Shown piece by piece: positions 49,284 to 58,887 of a stretch of DNA of 64,000 nt. Source of the DNA: Streptomyces olivaceus (GTDB taxonomy: Bacteria; Actinomycetota; Actinomycetes; Streptomycetales; Streptomycetaceae); NCBI RefSeq assembly GCF_000721235.1, contig NZ_JOFH01000021.1, forward strand, positions 61,288 through 125,287, in the 5' to 3' direction. Each line of letters starts with the position of its first letter. Positions within the stretch are counted from its first letter, which is position 1. The position numbers were made by a program, and so were the translations under genes. The notes beneath the pieces were generated by a model. The model ran no database searches, was not told the DNA's origin, and worked only from the letters and a program-made list of their open reading frames with translations.

Positions 49284-52200
49284 TGCGGTGTACCTCCCGA
49301 GGGATTGCCGTGATGGACGAAGGCCGCCCAGACGTCGGTGTGGCGGAAGTCCCTGTTCCAGCGGCGGGCCCGGACCCGCTCCAGGGCCCGCACCGGCGGC
49401 CGTCGGCCGGGGTCGGCGAGCATCCAGCGTTGCGCCGCCCGCAGGGCGTCGGGCGGCGCCGCTCCGGCGGCCAGCCGGTCGTGCAGGACCAGCATCAGGA
49501 TCTCGGACTCGTCGTCGTCCACGCCCCAGCGCGTTCCCACGGCGTCGGCCGCGAGCCGGTGCACCAGCACGGACGTCAGCGTCAGCGCCTCGTCGTGGTC
49601 GCGGGTGGTCAGGTCGGTCTCGCAGGCGCCGCACACCACCAGAGGTCCCCGCGACCGGTAGGCCTCGCCGTCGTGCGGTGTCTCCAGGAGGACGGCGAGG
49701 GTGAGCGGTTCGTCGTCACCCGGGCCGTCCCCGCCCGTGGAGCCGTCCGGCCGGGAGGGTGCCAGCCGGAGGGCGGAGGTCGTGGGGTCGGGGCCCGCGA
49801 TGCCGTGGCAGGAGAGGTGGACCAGCGACGCGGCGGACTCGGCGCGGCCCCCGAGCAGCGACAGGACGGTCCCCGGAGTGGCGGGCGCGTCCTGGTCCCG
49901 GTACACCTCGGCGTGGGGGTAGTAGACCTCGTGCAGGAGCGCGATCTCCTCCTCCGCCCAGGCCAGCAGGTCGTCCCCGTGGAAGGCCAGCGCGGGACGT
50001 TCGGCGGGGCGCATCCGGGTCCGGGCCGACGCCCGCAGGAACTCCTGGCCGGAGGCCGCGTGCGTGATGACCGACACCTCGAAGGCGCGCACCGTCCCGG
50101 GTCCGCCGAGCCCCTGCGGGGGCCGCAGCAGCGCCGAGGGCCAGGGCGCCGCACCGAGGCTGCCGCACGGAACGAGGACGAGCCGCACCGGCCGCACGTC
50201 CCGACCGTCGCCCGCCGTCGCGTCCGCCAGCCCCGACTCGGCCAGGGCCCGCGGCCACACGTCCAGCGTGTCCAGTACGGGCGTCAGCACCTCCCCCGCC
50301 CAGACGCACACCTCGTCGAGCGCCTCCCGCCACCGTGCCTCGGCGCGCCGCGCCTCCTGCGGGGAGGAACCGGCGTCGGCGTCCACCCGCTTGCGCTCAG
50401 CCTCCGCGGCCAGGAAGGCGGCGAGCGGCGCGCGCCCCTCGGCGGAGAGGGCGGACAGCGGCACGGACCGCGCGGGGCCCTCCGGTGCGACCAGCAGGAC
50501 CGCGCCGTCGTCCGTGCCGCCGCCGGGCAGCAGATGGACGAGGGCGTCCACGTCGGCGCGCGTCAGGCCGTCCCGCAACGCGGCCACCCGCTCGGCGGGC
50601 GTCGGTTCACCGCCCTGCCACGCGTCGGTCCGCAGCAGGTCGAGGGCCTGCCGCCGTACGTCTCCGGGCAGCCGCGGATCCTCCGCCCCCGCCGCGAACA
50701 GGGCCTCGACCGACAGCGGGGCCCCGACGCCCGGCGTGGCAGAAGCGACCGCGTCGCGCCAGCGGGCCGCGAGTCCGGTGGCGCCCAGGGCCTCCAGCCG
50801 GTCGGTGACGCTCCTGGACTCGGCCGCCGCCGCGAGCACCAGGGAGCGCCCCGCCTCCAGGCAGTCGATCGCCTCGTCCACCCGCCCCGCGGCCAGGGCC
50901 CAGGAGGCCGCGGTGCAGCCGTGGTCCGCGCCCTTCCGGGCGACGCTCAGCCCGTGGCGCACGCCGAGTTGGAGCAGCACCTCGTCCGCGACGGCGCGCA
51001 GCGACTGGCGGGCGGCGCGCACGGCCTCCGGGAGGTCTTCGGCGGCCTGCGCGGTGCCGGGGCGGGCCGCCGCCCGGTCGGCCAGCCGGGAGGCGTACAG
51101 CCAGTACACCTGCTGTGCGTCCGGGGCGCCCTCGGGCGGCAGGAGCCGGCAGGCCGTCTCCAGCTCGGTGACGGCCTCGTCCAGGACGTCCGGGTCACCG
51201 GTACGCAGGTGGAGGACCTCCAGGCCGATGGCCAGCAACATGCGGGTCTTGACCTCGAAGTCGAACGTGAGGCCCGGTTTCCCCAGCACGGAACGCGTAC
51301 GCCGCAGTCCCTGCCTGAGCTCCTCCGGGTCCGACCCGAGCAGGGCGGCCAGGCCGTGCACGGGAACCGCGTTCATGTCGCTCAGCGTCTCGAAGGCGGC
51401 GAGCCCGCCGAGGCTCTCCATGGCGTCCCGCATGTGCGTGACGGCCTGGTGCGCGTCCGCTCGCGAGCCGGACAAGTAGGCGCGGGACAGATAGGCGTAT
51501 CCCAGCGTGTACTCCAGGGTTCCCGGCATCCCCGCCTCGGTCAGCGGTCCGGGGTCGACGTCGTGCAGCTCGTCGATGAGCTGGTCCATGGCGGCGAGGT
51601 CTCTCGTCTCCTGCAGCTTCCTGAGGCGGAGTTGGACGCGCAGGCAGTCGGCGAGGACACGCATGGCACCGCCGTCTCCGCCGGCCGGCACCGCGGGGAG
51701 GCCCTCCAGGAGGTCTTCCGCCGCCTCCGTGTCCAGCAGGCTGCCGCCCGCCTCCCCCGCGAGCATCAGCAGCATCGAGAGCGTGCCGTGGAGCCACAGG
51801 GCCTGGCTCCCGTCGGCGAACTCGCCGTCTGCGGCAGCCTTCTGGAGCTGCGTGAGAGCGCTGTGCAGGCGTCCGCGGTCCCCGGTGCGCATACCCAGCG
51901 AGATCTGCAGCATCACGGCGATCATGCGTGAGGGCAACGGGGAGTCCGGCTGTGACAGCCGGTCGATGAGCGCGGGAACCTCCTCGCCCCGCACGGACTG
52001 CGGCGAGGTCGCCTCCATCATGGCCAGGAACTCCGGTATGAAGGAATCGTCGCTCTCGTCCCGCTCCCCGCCCTCCCCCCGCGCCCCGGGCGGCTCCGGC
52101 CGCTCGGGGGAAACGGGGGAGCCGGAAGAAGGGAACGCCGGAGTCCCTTTGTCGCGCATCAGCATGGCGGCGGTCTCCATGGTGTGGCGCAGCGGACCGG

Positions 52201-52843
52201 GGAGGTGGGCGGACTTCCCCCGCAGCTCCTCCGCGAACCCGGCGACCGATTCCCTGTCGTCCATCCGCACCGCCGCGAAGGAGTCCAGGGTGTTCATGAG
52301 CTGCCGTACGGGGGCGGGAAGCTGCTCGGCGAGTCCCGCTTCGACGGCCAACCGGTAGAGCAGCTGGAGGTCCTCGACGTACCCGGGGCCGCCCTGGCTC
52401 CCCGGCCTGCCCACCCACATCATCTGCTGGAGGGTCGCCGCGTCCAAGGGGTCGAAGGACTCCATCGTCACCCCGCCCAGCCGCCGGGCGAGCAGCACGA
52501 TCAGCTGTTTCCGCGTCGTGTCGCGCTCCCGCTCGCTCAGCACGTCGTACTGCCGTGCCGCCGCCAGCAGGTCCCGCGCACGGACGCGGTCCTCGTCGGA
52601 TCCGCCGAGCACGAACCTGACGCAGAGCAGCAGGCCGAGCCGCGCCTCCAGCCGGGCCACCGTCGCGGCGGGGCCCCCGTCGAACTCGGCCAGCAGGGCG
52701 TCGATCTCCTCGATCTCCCGGTCGAGTTCGGGTCCTCGCAGACCGTCGTACGTCTCGGGCTCCGTGGGCGCCCGGCAGTCCTCCGTACGGGACAGGGCCG
52801 CTTCGGCCCGGACGAGCAGCGGTTCCTCGGTGGCGTCGCTCAT
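49280..52843 (-). CDS. TPR-CHAT caspase-like protease
   Basis: A 1187-residue protein. The first 850 residues or so are helical TPR-like repeats, with motifs such as LEYTLGYAYLSRAYLSG and LADCLRVQLRLRKLQE. The C-terminal 300 residues are a CHAT domain with catalytic H1013 in LVHLSCHG and C1074 in CGACETD. CHAT proteases of this design act in CRISPR-linked (Craspase-like) and gasdermin-linked systems, where a sensor region unleashes proteolysis. Here it is translated together with an antitoxin and a RES toxin (all three overlap), so the antitoxin is the obvious candidate substrate. Confidence 0.9.
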   Translation of the reverse strand: MSDATEEPLLVRAEAALSRTEDCRAPTEPETYDGLRGPELDREIEEIDALLAEFDGGPAATVARLEARLGLLLCVRFVLGGSDEDRVRARDLLAAARQYDVLSERERDTTRKQLIVLLARRLGGVTMESFDPLDAATLQQMMWVGRPGSQGGPGYVEDLQLLYRLAVEAGLAEQLPAPVRQLMNTLDSFAAVRMDDRESVAGFAEELRGKSAHLPGPLRHTMETAAMLMRDKGTPAFPSSGSPVSPERPEPPGARGEGGERDESDDSFIPEFLAMMEATSPQSVRGEEVPALIDRLSQPDSPLPSRMIAVMLQISLGMRTGDRGRLHSALTQLQKAAADGEFADGSQALWLHGTLSMLLMLAGEAGGSLLDTEAAEDLLEGLPAVPAGGDGGAMRVLADCLRVQLRLRKLQETRDLAAMDQLIDELHDVDPGPLTEAGMPGTLEYTLGYAYLSRAYLSGSRADAHQAVTHMRDAMESLGGLAAFETLSDMNAVPVHGLAALLGSDPEELRQGLRRTRSVLGKPGLTFDFEVKTRMLLAIGLEVLHLRTGDPDVLDEAVTELETACRLLPPEGAPDAQQVYWLYASRLADRAAARPGTAQAAEDLPEAVRAARQSLRAVADEVLLQLGVRHGLSVARKGADHGCTAASWALAAGRVDEAIDCLEAGRSLVLAAAAESRSVTDRLEALGATGLAARWRDAVASATPGVGAPLSVEALFAAGAEDPRLPGDVRRQALDLLRTDAWQGGEPTPAERVAALRDGLTRADVDALVHLLPGGGTDDGAVLLVAPEGPARSVPLSALSAEGRAPLAAFLAAEAERKRVDADAGSSPQEARRAEARWREALDEVCVWAGEVLTPVLDTLDVWPRALAESGLADATAGDGRDVRPVRLVLVPCGSLGAAPWPSALLRPPQGLGGPGTVRAFEVSVITHAASGQEFLRASARTRMRPAERPALAFHGDDLLAWAEEEIALLHEVYYPHAEVYRDQDAPATPGTVLSLLGGRAESAASLVHLSCHGIAGPDPTTSALRLAPSRPDGSTGGDGPGDDEPLTLAVLLETPHDGEAYRSRGPLVVCGACETDLTTRDHDEALTLTSVLVHRLAADAVGTRWGVDDDESEILMLVLHDRLAAGAAPPDALRAAQRWMLADPGRRPPVRALERVRARRWNRDFRHTDVWAAFVHHGNPSGGTPQ

Positions 52844-53093
52844 GGTCCGTTCCTCCCCGGGCCATCATGCCCACTGGCCGGCACCCTGCGTGCGGGACCG
52901 GCGACACTGCCTCCGACGCGACCACGATCCGCCCACTTTCCGCCCGGCGGGCGTCTGTTGGCGAAGCGACCGGGTCACCTCCCGGTCGTCTTCCGGTCGC
53001 CTGCCGCCCGGCTCCCGGCATCGCGAGGCCGGGCGGCAGCTGGCGGGGAACGATGGCTCCTGCCCCGTACCCGCGCACAAGGAGGCCGCCGGC

Positions 53094-53444
53094 ATGCCGG
53101 GAGAGAGCGCCCCGCCCCGTACCGACACCTCGGAGGAAGCACACCGGGTGCCCTACCGCGAGCAGACCGCCCCCGATTACGCGCGGGACTTCGGCCGGGA
53201 CGCGCAGGCCCTGCCCGTGGACGACGGGACGACGGTGCTGAGCGGGACGTGTCCGCGCTGCGGCTGCTCCTTCACCTTCACCCACCGGCCCCGGGCGTTC
53301 CGCGGCCCCCGGCGTGGCCGCCGACACGGCGTGCGGGCGCCCGAGTTCCCGGTGATGTGCACCTGCGCCTTCGAGCACGCGGAGCGACCGGACGGTGAGG
53401 AGGGCTGCGGTGCCTACTGGATCGTGAGGCTGGAGGAGCTGTGA
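53094..53444 (+). CDS. Small zinc-ribbon protein
   Basis: A 116-residue protein with CPRCGC (about residues 47-52) and a second Cys-rich turn MCTCAFEH near residue 85, plus EEGCGAYW at the end. This layout suggests a zinc ribbon. It is preceded by an excellent AAGGAGG site and overlaps the following membrane-protein gene by four bases (GTGA). It is divergent from the CHAT gene across 250 bases that hold no other gene. Function unknown; part of the surrounding cluster by position. Confidence 0.7.
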   Translation: MPGESAPPRTDTSEEAHRVPYREQTAPDYARDFGRDAQALPVDDGTTVLSGTCPRCGCSFTFTHRPRAFRGPRRGRRHGVRAPEFPVMCTCAFEHAERPDGEEGCGAYWIVRLEEL

Positions 53445-54115
53445 CCACAGGCCCCCGGACGACGGCCGGCCCCCGGATCACCCCAGGCCGCCCCGCCGTC
53501 GCCGCGGACCGTGCGGCGGCCCGCCGGATGCGGCAGGCGCTGGCCGAGGAACTGCCGAGGGTCCGGGAGGCCGCGCTGGCCTGGCGCAACGGACTCGCCG
53601 GGCTCTTCCTCGGTCTGCTCGGCTTCGGCCTGGTCAAGGGCCGTACGGACGTCGGCGAACTCGCCGCCCCCTACGACGCGCTGGTCGGCGGCATGCTCCT
53701 GCTGTCCCTGGTGTGCGGCGCCGTGGGCGCGCTGTACCTGCTGCGTGCCGCGCACGGCAGGCCGGCGGCGACGGCGGCCTCCGGCCCGCGGGTGAGCGCG
53801 GCGGCGCTGTACGCCGGGGACCACGTGGAGGCCGGCCGCGCCCTGCGGGCGATGCTGCGGGGCGTGGTCCTCACTCTGGCCTGCGGCGCGCTGCTGGTGA
53901 CGGGCGTCGCCCTGACCTGGTACGGGCCGGACAAGGAGGAACCCCGGCTGCTCGTGAGGACACCGGCGGGCACGGAGTGCGGAGAGCCCCTGCGCACCGA
54001 GCGCGGCGTGCTGGTGCTGAGGACGGGAACGGGGGAGGCCAGGGTGCCCCTCGCCGACGCGACGGCGCTGCTGCCGGTGGACACCTGCCCCGGCGCCGGG
54101 TCACGCAACGGCTGA
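53441..54115 (+). CDS. Three-TM membrane protein, partner of the zinc-ribbon protein
   Basis: A 224-residue protein. A cytosolic helical N-terminus (RMRQALAEELPRVREAALAWR) is followed by three hydrophobic segments (about 51-66, 83-104 and 144-163). The C-terminal domain of about 55 residues has two cysteines (TECGEPL, DTCPG) and probably lies outside the membrane. No family is recognised. Translation is coupled to the zinc-ribbon gene. Confidence 0.7.
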   Translation: MTTGPRTTAGPRITPGRPAVAADRAAARRMRQALAEELPRVREAALAWRNGLAGLFLGLLGFGLVKGRTDVGELAAPYDALVGGMLLLSLVCGAVGALYLLRAAHGRPAATAASGPRVSAAALYAGDHVEAGRALRAMLRGVVLTLACGALLVTGVALTWYGPDKEEPRLLVRTPAGTECGEPLRTERGVLVLRTGTGEARVPLADATALLPVDTCPGAGSRNG

Positions 54116-54249
54116 TCCCGCGCACCACTCGCCTCCCACGCCCCAGGGGTGTACCTGGCCCCACCCCCGATACGGGCCCCAGGTGGCTCGTTGCCCCGTC
54201 CGGCGTCCCCCTACGGTGAAGCTGCCAACAACCGGAAGGGCACGCGCAC

Positions 54250-54993
54250 ATGACAGTGGGTACGCAAACGGCGGCCATGAGGCTGGACTCCGTCACGAAA
54301 ACGTATGGCGAAGGGGACAACGCGGTCACCGCCCTGCGGGGCATCTCCTTGGAGGTCCCGCGCGGCACCTTCACCGCTGTCATGGGGCCCTCCGGTTCCG
54401 GCAAGAGCACCTTCCTGCACTGCATCGCCGGGCTCGACCAGCCGACCACCGGCCGCGTCTTCCTGGGCGACACGGAGCTGTCCGGCCTGAAGGAGGCCCA
54501 GCTGACGGCCGTACGACGGGAGCGGATCGGCTACGTCTTTCAGGCCTACAACCTCATGTCGGCGCTGACGGTGCGGCAGAACATCACCCTCGTCGCGCGC
54601 CTCGCGGACATGGCCGTGGACGAGGCGTGGCTGCGCGAGCTGCTGACCCGGGTCGGGATGAGCGAGTACGTCGACCGCCGCCCGGGCCAGCTCTCCGGCG
54701 GCCAGCAGCAGCGCGTCGCGATCGCCCGCGCCCTGGCGACCCGGCCGGACGCGCTGCTGGCCGACGAGCCGACCGGCGCGCTGGACACCCGCACGAGCCA
54801 GGAGGTCCTCAAGCTGTTCCGGCAGGTCGTGGACGAGATAGGCCAGACCGTGCTGATGGTGACCCACGACCCGGTCGCCGCGTCCTACGCCGACACGGTG
54901 CTCTTCCTCGCCGACGGGCAGCTGGCGGGCCGGCTGTACAAGCCGTCACCGGCCGAGGTCGCCGAGCACATGACGCACCTCGGCGACTGGTGA
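54250..54993 (+). CDS. ABC transporter ATP-binding protein (LolD/MacB type)
   Basis: A 247-residue ATPase. GPSGSGKST is Walker A, LSGGQQQRVAIARAL the signature, and ALLADEPTGALD Walker B. AGLDQPTTGRVFL and the Q-loop YVFQAYNLMSALT are typical of the LolD/MacB/SalX group. GGAAGGG precedes the ATG. Together with the FtsX-like permease that starts 10 bases later it forms a mechanotransmission-type transporter, often used for peptide or lipid removal and antibiotic resistance. Its link, if any, to the lantibiotic 20 kb away is unproven. Confidence 0.93.
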   Translation: MTVGTQTAAMRLDSVTKTYGEGDNAVTALRGISLEVPRGTFTAVMGPSGSGKSTFLHCIAGLDQPTTGRVFLGDTELSGLKEAQLTAVRRERIGYVFQAYNLMSALTVRQNITLVARLADMAVDEAWLRELLTRVGMSEYVDRRPGQLSGGQQQRVAIARALATRPDALLADEPTGALDTRTSQEVLKLFRQVVDEIGQTVLMVTHDPVAASYADTVLFLADGQLAGRLYKPSPAEVAEHMTHLGDW

Positions 54994-55003
54994 GGCGGCC
55001 GTC

Positions 55004-57574
55004 GTGTTCGACATCGCATGGAGCACCATCAAGAACCGCAAGGGCGGGTTCGTCGCGGCCTTCATCGCCGTGATCTGCGGCTCGGCCGTCATCACCGCCT
55101 GCGGCGTGCTGTTCGTGTCCGGGCTGCTCTCGGGCGTCGCACCCGAGCGGTACGCCGGCGCGACCGTCATGGTCGGCGGCCGGCAGACCAAGGACGTCAA
55201 GGAGAACTTCGACCCGTACTACGCCGAGCGCGTCACCGTACCGGCGTCGGCGGCCGAGCAGATCTCCCGCGTCGACGGCGTCGAGAAGGTCGTACGGGAC
55301 CACTCCGTCGAGATGACGCTGCAGAAGGACGACGGCAGCGCACGCGGCGAGCCGGTGCCGCTGGAGCACCCGCTGTACGGCCACGGCTGGTCGTCGGCCG
55401 CACTGGGCCCCTTCGAGCTGGCCGAGGGTGCCGAGCCGGGCGGCGCCGGGGAGACGGTGCTGGACGCCGGTCTCGCCCGCGCGGCCGGGGTGAAGGTCGG
55501 GGACACCGTACGGCTCTCGGTCGGGACGACGCCGCAGGACTACAAGGTCGCCGGGCTGGTCGACGCGCCCGGAGGCGGCCTGGACCGGCAGTCGGCCGCG
55601 TTCTTCACCGATGCGCGGGCCGCCGGCCTCTCCCAGCGTCCCGACCGGCTGACGGCGATCGGCGTCCTGGGCGAGGACGGGACCGACGCGGGCGAACTCG
55701 CCGGGCGGATCGAGGCCGCCGTCACCGGGACCGACGTCGTCACCTACACCGGTGACGCGATCGGCGACCTGGAGTTCCTGGACGTCGGCCAGTCCCGCGG
55801 CTTCCTCGTCATGCTGTCCGCCTCGTTCGGCGGCACGGCGCTCGGCGTCGTCGTCTTCGTCGTCTCCTCGACCCTCGGTCTCGCCATCCACCAGCGCCGT
55901 CGCGAACTGGCCATGCTGCGCGCCGTCGCGGCGACACCGCGCCAGGTGCACAAGCTGATCGGCAGCGAGGTGCTGCTGGTGGCGGGCGCCGGTGCGGTGC
56001 TGGGCGCGGCGCCCGGCTTCCTGGTGGCCGGACTGCTGCGGGACGCCTTCGCGGACGTGGGGGTGCTGCCGGCCGACTTCGAGCTGTCGTTCAACCCGCT
56101 GCCGGCCGTCGCCGCCGTGCTGCTGTCCGTACTGGGCGCGCTGCTGGCCGGGTTCATCGCGGCTCGCCGGATCGCGAGGATCAAGCCGGTGGAGGCGCTG
56201 AGCGAGTCGCAGGTGGAGAAGGGCGAGCTGGGCCGGACCCGCAAGGCCGTCGCCCTCGCACTGCTGGGACTCGGCCTGGTGACGTCGATCGTGCTGCCGC
56301 TGCTGATCCCCGGCCAGCTGGCGATCGCGGGGGCCGGCGGTTCGCTGCTGCTGCTCATGGTGGGCAGCGCGCTGATCAGCCCCGTCCTGGTGCAGACGAC
56401 GACCCGCCTGCTGACGCCGCTGCTCATGCGGTCGAGGGTGAGCGGCTACCTGGCGGCGGCCAACAGCACCGCCAACGCCCGCAGGCTCAGCAGCGCGGTG
56501 GTGCCGCTGGCGCTGGGCACCGCGATGGCGCTGATGCAGCTGTCGATGCTGAACACGGTCGAGGTGACCGCGAAGGAGCAGGCGGCGACCGGTGTCGTCT
56601 CCGACTACGTGGTCACCAGCGGCACCACGGGCCTCTCCACCGACCTGGCGCAGAAGGTCCGCGCCGTCGACGGTGTCGGCACCGTCACGCCGGTGGCCCG
56701 CTCGCAGGTGCTGATCACCTACGTCGAGATCGACAAGCCGGTCTCGAACCCCTTCAGCGCCCAGGGCCTGGAGCCGCGCGACCTGGACCGCACGCTCGAC
56801 CTGGACGTGCGCGAGGGCAGCATGGACGAGCTGCGCGGCGACACGGTGGCGCTCAGCCGGATCGCCGCCGACACCGCCCGGCTGGACGTCGGTGACACCG
56901 CCGACGTCGACCTCGGCGACGGCACGCACAAGGAGCTGAAGGTCGTCGCCCTCTACGGCAAGGGCCTCGGCTTCGGCGACGTCACCCTCCCGCACGGGAT
57001 GCTGACCGAGCACACCGCCAACCAGCAGGACACGGCCCTGCTGGTCACCGGTGAGGACGGCGGGGGCGGTGCCGGGGGGAAGGTGGAGTCCGGGCTGGCC
57101 GACCTGGCCGACGGCACCCCCGGTCTCGTCGTACAGAGTCCCGAGGAGTTCGGCGCCGTCGAGCAGGGCGAGTTCACCCAGCAGTCCTCGACGAGCCTGA
57201 TCGCGAACGCGCTGCTGATCCTGTACGTGCTCATCGCCGTGGTGAACACGCTGGTCATGGCGACGACGGGCCGCAGCCGCGAGTTCGGCATGCTGCGGCT
57301 GATCGGCACCAGCAAGCAGCAGACGCGGCGGATGATGTTCCTGGAGTCCTGGGTGGTGATCCTCACCGCCGTGGTCGTCGGCATCGCCATCGCGATCCCG
57401 CCGGCCGTGGGCGCCGCCCTGGGCACGACGGGCCAGCCGATCCCGTACGTCGAGCCGCTGGCCTGGGGCGGCATCGTGGTCTTCGTCGCCCTGCTGGGAT
57501 GGCTGTCGATCAGCCTGCCGACCCGCTCGGCCCTGCGCGGCCGCCCGATCGACGCGGTGTACGCGACGGAGTGA
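55004..57574 (+). CDS. FtsX-like ABC transporter permease
   Basis: An 856-residue permease. An N-terminal helix (residues about 16-38) precedes a large extracytoplasmic domain (about 40-255). Three helices follow (about 262-290, 310-340, 355-385), then a repeated half with another extracytoplasmic domain (about 510-720) and three final helices ending in the LPTRSALRGRPIDAVYA tail. The two FtsX modules carry the QRRRELAMLRAVAATPRQV and GRSREFGMLRLIGTSKQQT coupling helices. The GTG at 55004 gives the start; no ATG is better placed. Confidence 0.92.
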   Translation: MFDIAWSTIKNRKGGFVAAFIAVICGSAVITACGVLFVSGLLSGVAPERYAGATVMVGGRQTKDVKENFDPYYAERVTVPASAAEQISRVDGVEKVVRDHSVEMTLQKDDGSARGEPVPLEHPLYGHGWSSAALGPFELAEGAEPGGAGETVLDAGLARAAGVKVGDTVRLSVGTTPQDYKVAGLVDAPGGGLDRQSAAFFTDARAAGLSQRPDRLTAIGVLGEDGTDAGELAGRIEAAVTGTDVVTYTGDAIGDLEFLDVGQSRGFLVMLSASFGGTALGVVVFVVSSTLGLAIHQRRRELAMLRAVAATPRQVHKLIGSEVLLVAGAGAVLGAAPGFLVAGLLRDAFADVGVLPADFELSFNPLPAVAAVLLSVLGALLAGFIAARRIARIKPVEALSESQVEKGELGRTRKAVALALLGLGLVTSIVLPLLIPGQLAIAGAGGSLLLLMVGSALISPVLVQTTTRLLTPLLMRSRVSGYLAAANSTANARRLSSAVVPLALGTAMALMQLSMLNTVEVTAKEQAATGVVSDYVVTSGTTGLSTDLAQKVRAVDGVGTVTPVARSQVLITYVEIDKPVSNPFSAQGLEPRDLDRTLDLDVREGSMDELRGDTVALSRIAADTARLDVGDTADVDLGDGTHKELKVVALYGKGLGFGDVTLPHGMLTEHTANQQDTALLVTGEDGGGGAGGKVESGLADLADGTPGLVVQSPEEFGAVEQGEFTQQSSTSLIANALLILYVLIAVVNTLVMATTGRSREFGMLRLIGTSKQQTRRMMFLESWVVILTAVVVGIAIAIPPAVGAALGTTGQPIPYVEPLAWGGIVVFVALLGWLSISLPTRSALRGRPIDAVYATE

Positions 57575-57585
57575 GGACGCGCGTA

Positions 57586-57633
57586 CGGCGGTGACCGCCC
57601 GCGGCTGGAGCAGCTCGCGGGCGGTCACCGCCG
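57586..57633. terminator. Strong terminator between convergent genes
   Basis: An 18-bp perfect stem (57586-57603 with 57616-57633) lies between the FtsX permease and the secreted beta-trefoil gene. Confidence 0.92.
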
Positions 57634-57654
57634 TGTGCGGGGCGCCTGCTCGGG

Positions 57655-58323
57655 TCAGATGACCGAGTAGAGGTCGAACGACTCCCAGCCGCCGACCGAC
57701 GCGGAGCGGGCGCGCAGCACGTACTGGAGCTTGCCGGTGGTGTTGTTCTCCATGGTGACGAAGAGACCGTTCGACGCGGACTGGAGCGCCCACCGCTCCT
57801 CGGTCTCGTTGTACCAGAAGACGAACCGCTCCCAGCCGCCGACGCTGGTAGAGCGGGCGCGCAGCACGTTCTGGGTGTTGCCGGTGTAGTTCTGCTCGAC
57901 CGTCACGTAGCGGTCGTTGGCGTGGGACTTCAGCGCGTAGGTCTCGGTGGCGTCGTCCCACTCCAGCTCGTACTCCTCCCAGGAGCCGCTGAACTCGACG
58001 GAACGGGCGCGCAGCACGCCGGTGTTGGGGGCGGCGTACGACTTCTCCGTGGCGACGAACCGGCCGTTGTAGCGCGACGCGAAGGCCCACACGTCGGGCT
58101 CCGCCGCCCGCGCGGAGGACTTGCCCTCGGCGAGCGGTGCCTGCTTGGTGGCGTCCGAGTCCTTGGTGATCTCGGCCAGTTCGGCGCCGTCGACCTTCTC
58201 CCAGCCGCTGGGGGCGGACGCCGGCCGGTCGGCCTGCGGAGCGGCTCCGGCCATCGGCGCGGCCAGGACGGAGGCGGCCAGCAGGGCGCCGAGGGGCAGA
58301 AGGACGGGGGTCATACGTCTCAC
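57655..58323 (-). CDS. Secreted three-repeat beta-trefoil (fascin-like) protein
   Basis: A 222-residue exported protein. The signal peptide (about residues 1-27, VLAAPMAGA cleavage region) is followed by a 45-residue linker. Three homologous units of about 44 residues follow, each built as aLxSxxNgrFVtxExxy...vLRARSxsvggWExF. Three such repeats make one beta-trefoil, a fold used for carbohydrate or protein binding. The GTG at 58323 has GAGGAATT upstream; the ATG at 58314 is an alternative. No catalytic domain is attached. Likely a surface or extracellular binding protein. Confidence 0.85.
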   Translation of the reverse strand: MRRMTPVLLPLGALLAASVLAAPMAGAAPQADRPASAPSGWEKVDGAELAEITKDSDATKQAPLAEGKSSARAAEPDVWAFASRYNGRFVATEKSYAAPNTGVLRARSVEFSGSWEEYELEWDDATETYALKSHANDRYVTVEQNYTGNTQNVLRARSTSVGGWERFVFWYNETEERWALQSASNGLFVTMENNTTGKLQYVLRARSASVGGWESFDLYSVI

Positions 58324-58887
58324 AGTCAATTCCTCACCATTCGTGGAACGGGTCCGGGCACGGCGAGACGGTGGTTCCCGTAGCTCTCGCCCCCCTGCGA
58401 CTGCGGTCGGTGCCCCTCCCCGGGCACTTCGGCAGCGGTCGCGCCTGGTGACGCAACCGCCACAGCGTAAACGGTGGAGGACGAGTGAAGACAGTGAATT
58501 AATCGAAACTTCTTTCCCCTCCTCTTGCAGGCAACCCCACAACTCCCCTCGCGCCAGGCCTCTCCAAGGGGCTTGCGCCACAAGCAGGTTGAGCCGGGAC
58601 AGTGACGGCATGCAGCACGCCGGGCTGTACTCCGTCCCGGACGCCGCGCGGCGCAGTGGAGGTCACGGTGCAGGCCGTCGCTGGTGCCGATGCCGATGAC
58701 GACGACGCTTGGCGGCTCGGCGAGCGGAAGCCCGGTTGCCCATGGGCGCGGGTGTCGGATCCAATGACCGGCATGATCACCCGGGCGCACCTGCCTCGGC
58801 GGCACGTGACGATCGCGCACCGTCAGCGGCCGGCGCGCGTGATCCGGGCAAACCGCGACCGCATCCTCCCAGGGGAGACGCCACCCG
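58324..58887. other. Intergenic region without a supported gene
   Basis: About 560 bases between divergent genes. Open frames cross it but lack codon bias or family motifs. An AT-richer segment near 58480-58530 is the likely promoter area for the secreted protein. Confidence 0.5.

Noticed and set aside
54809..58090. A 1093-codon open frame antisense to the ABC operon and beta-trefoil region
   Set aside because: Shadow of the FtsX permease; low-complexity product without domains.
58602..58887. Open frame before the binding-protein gene
   Set aside because: No ribosome site, poor codon bias and no recognisable sequence.
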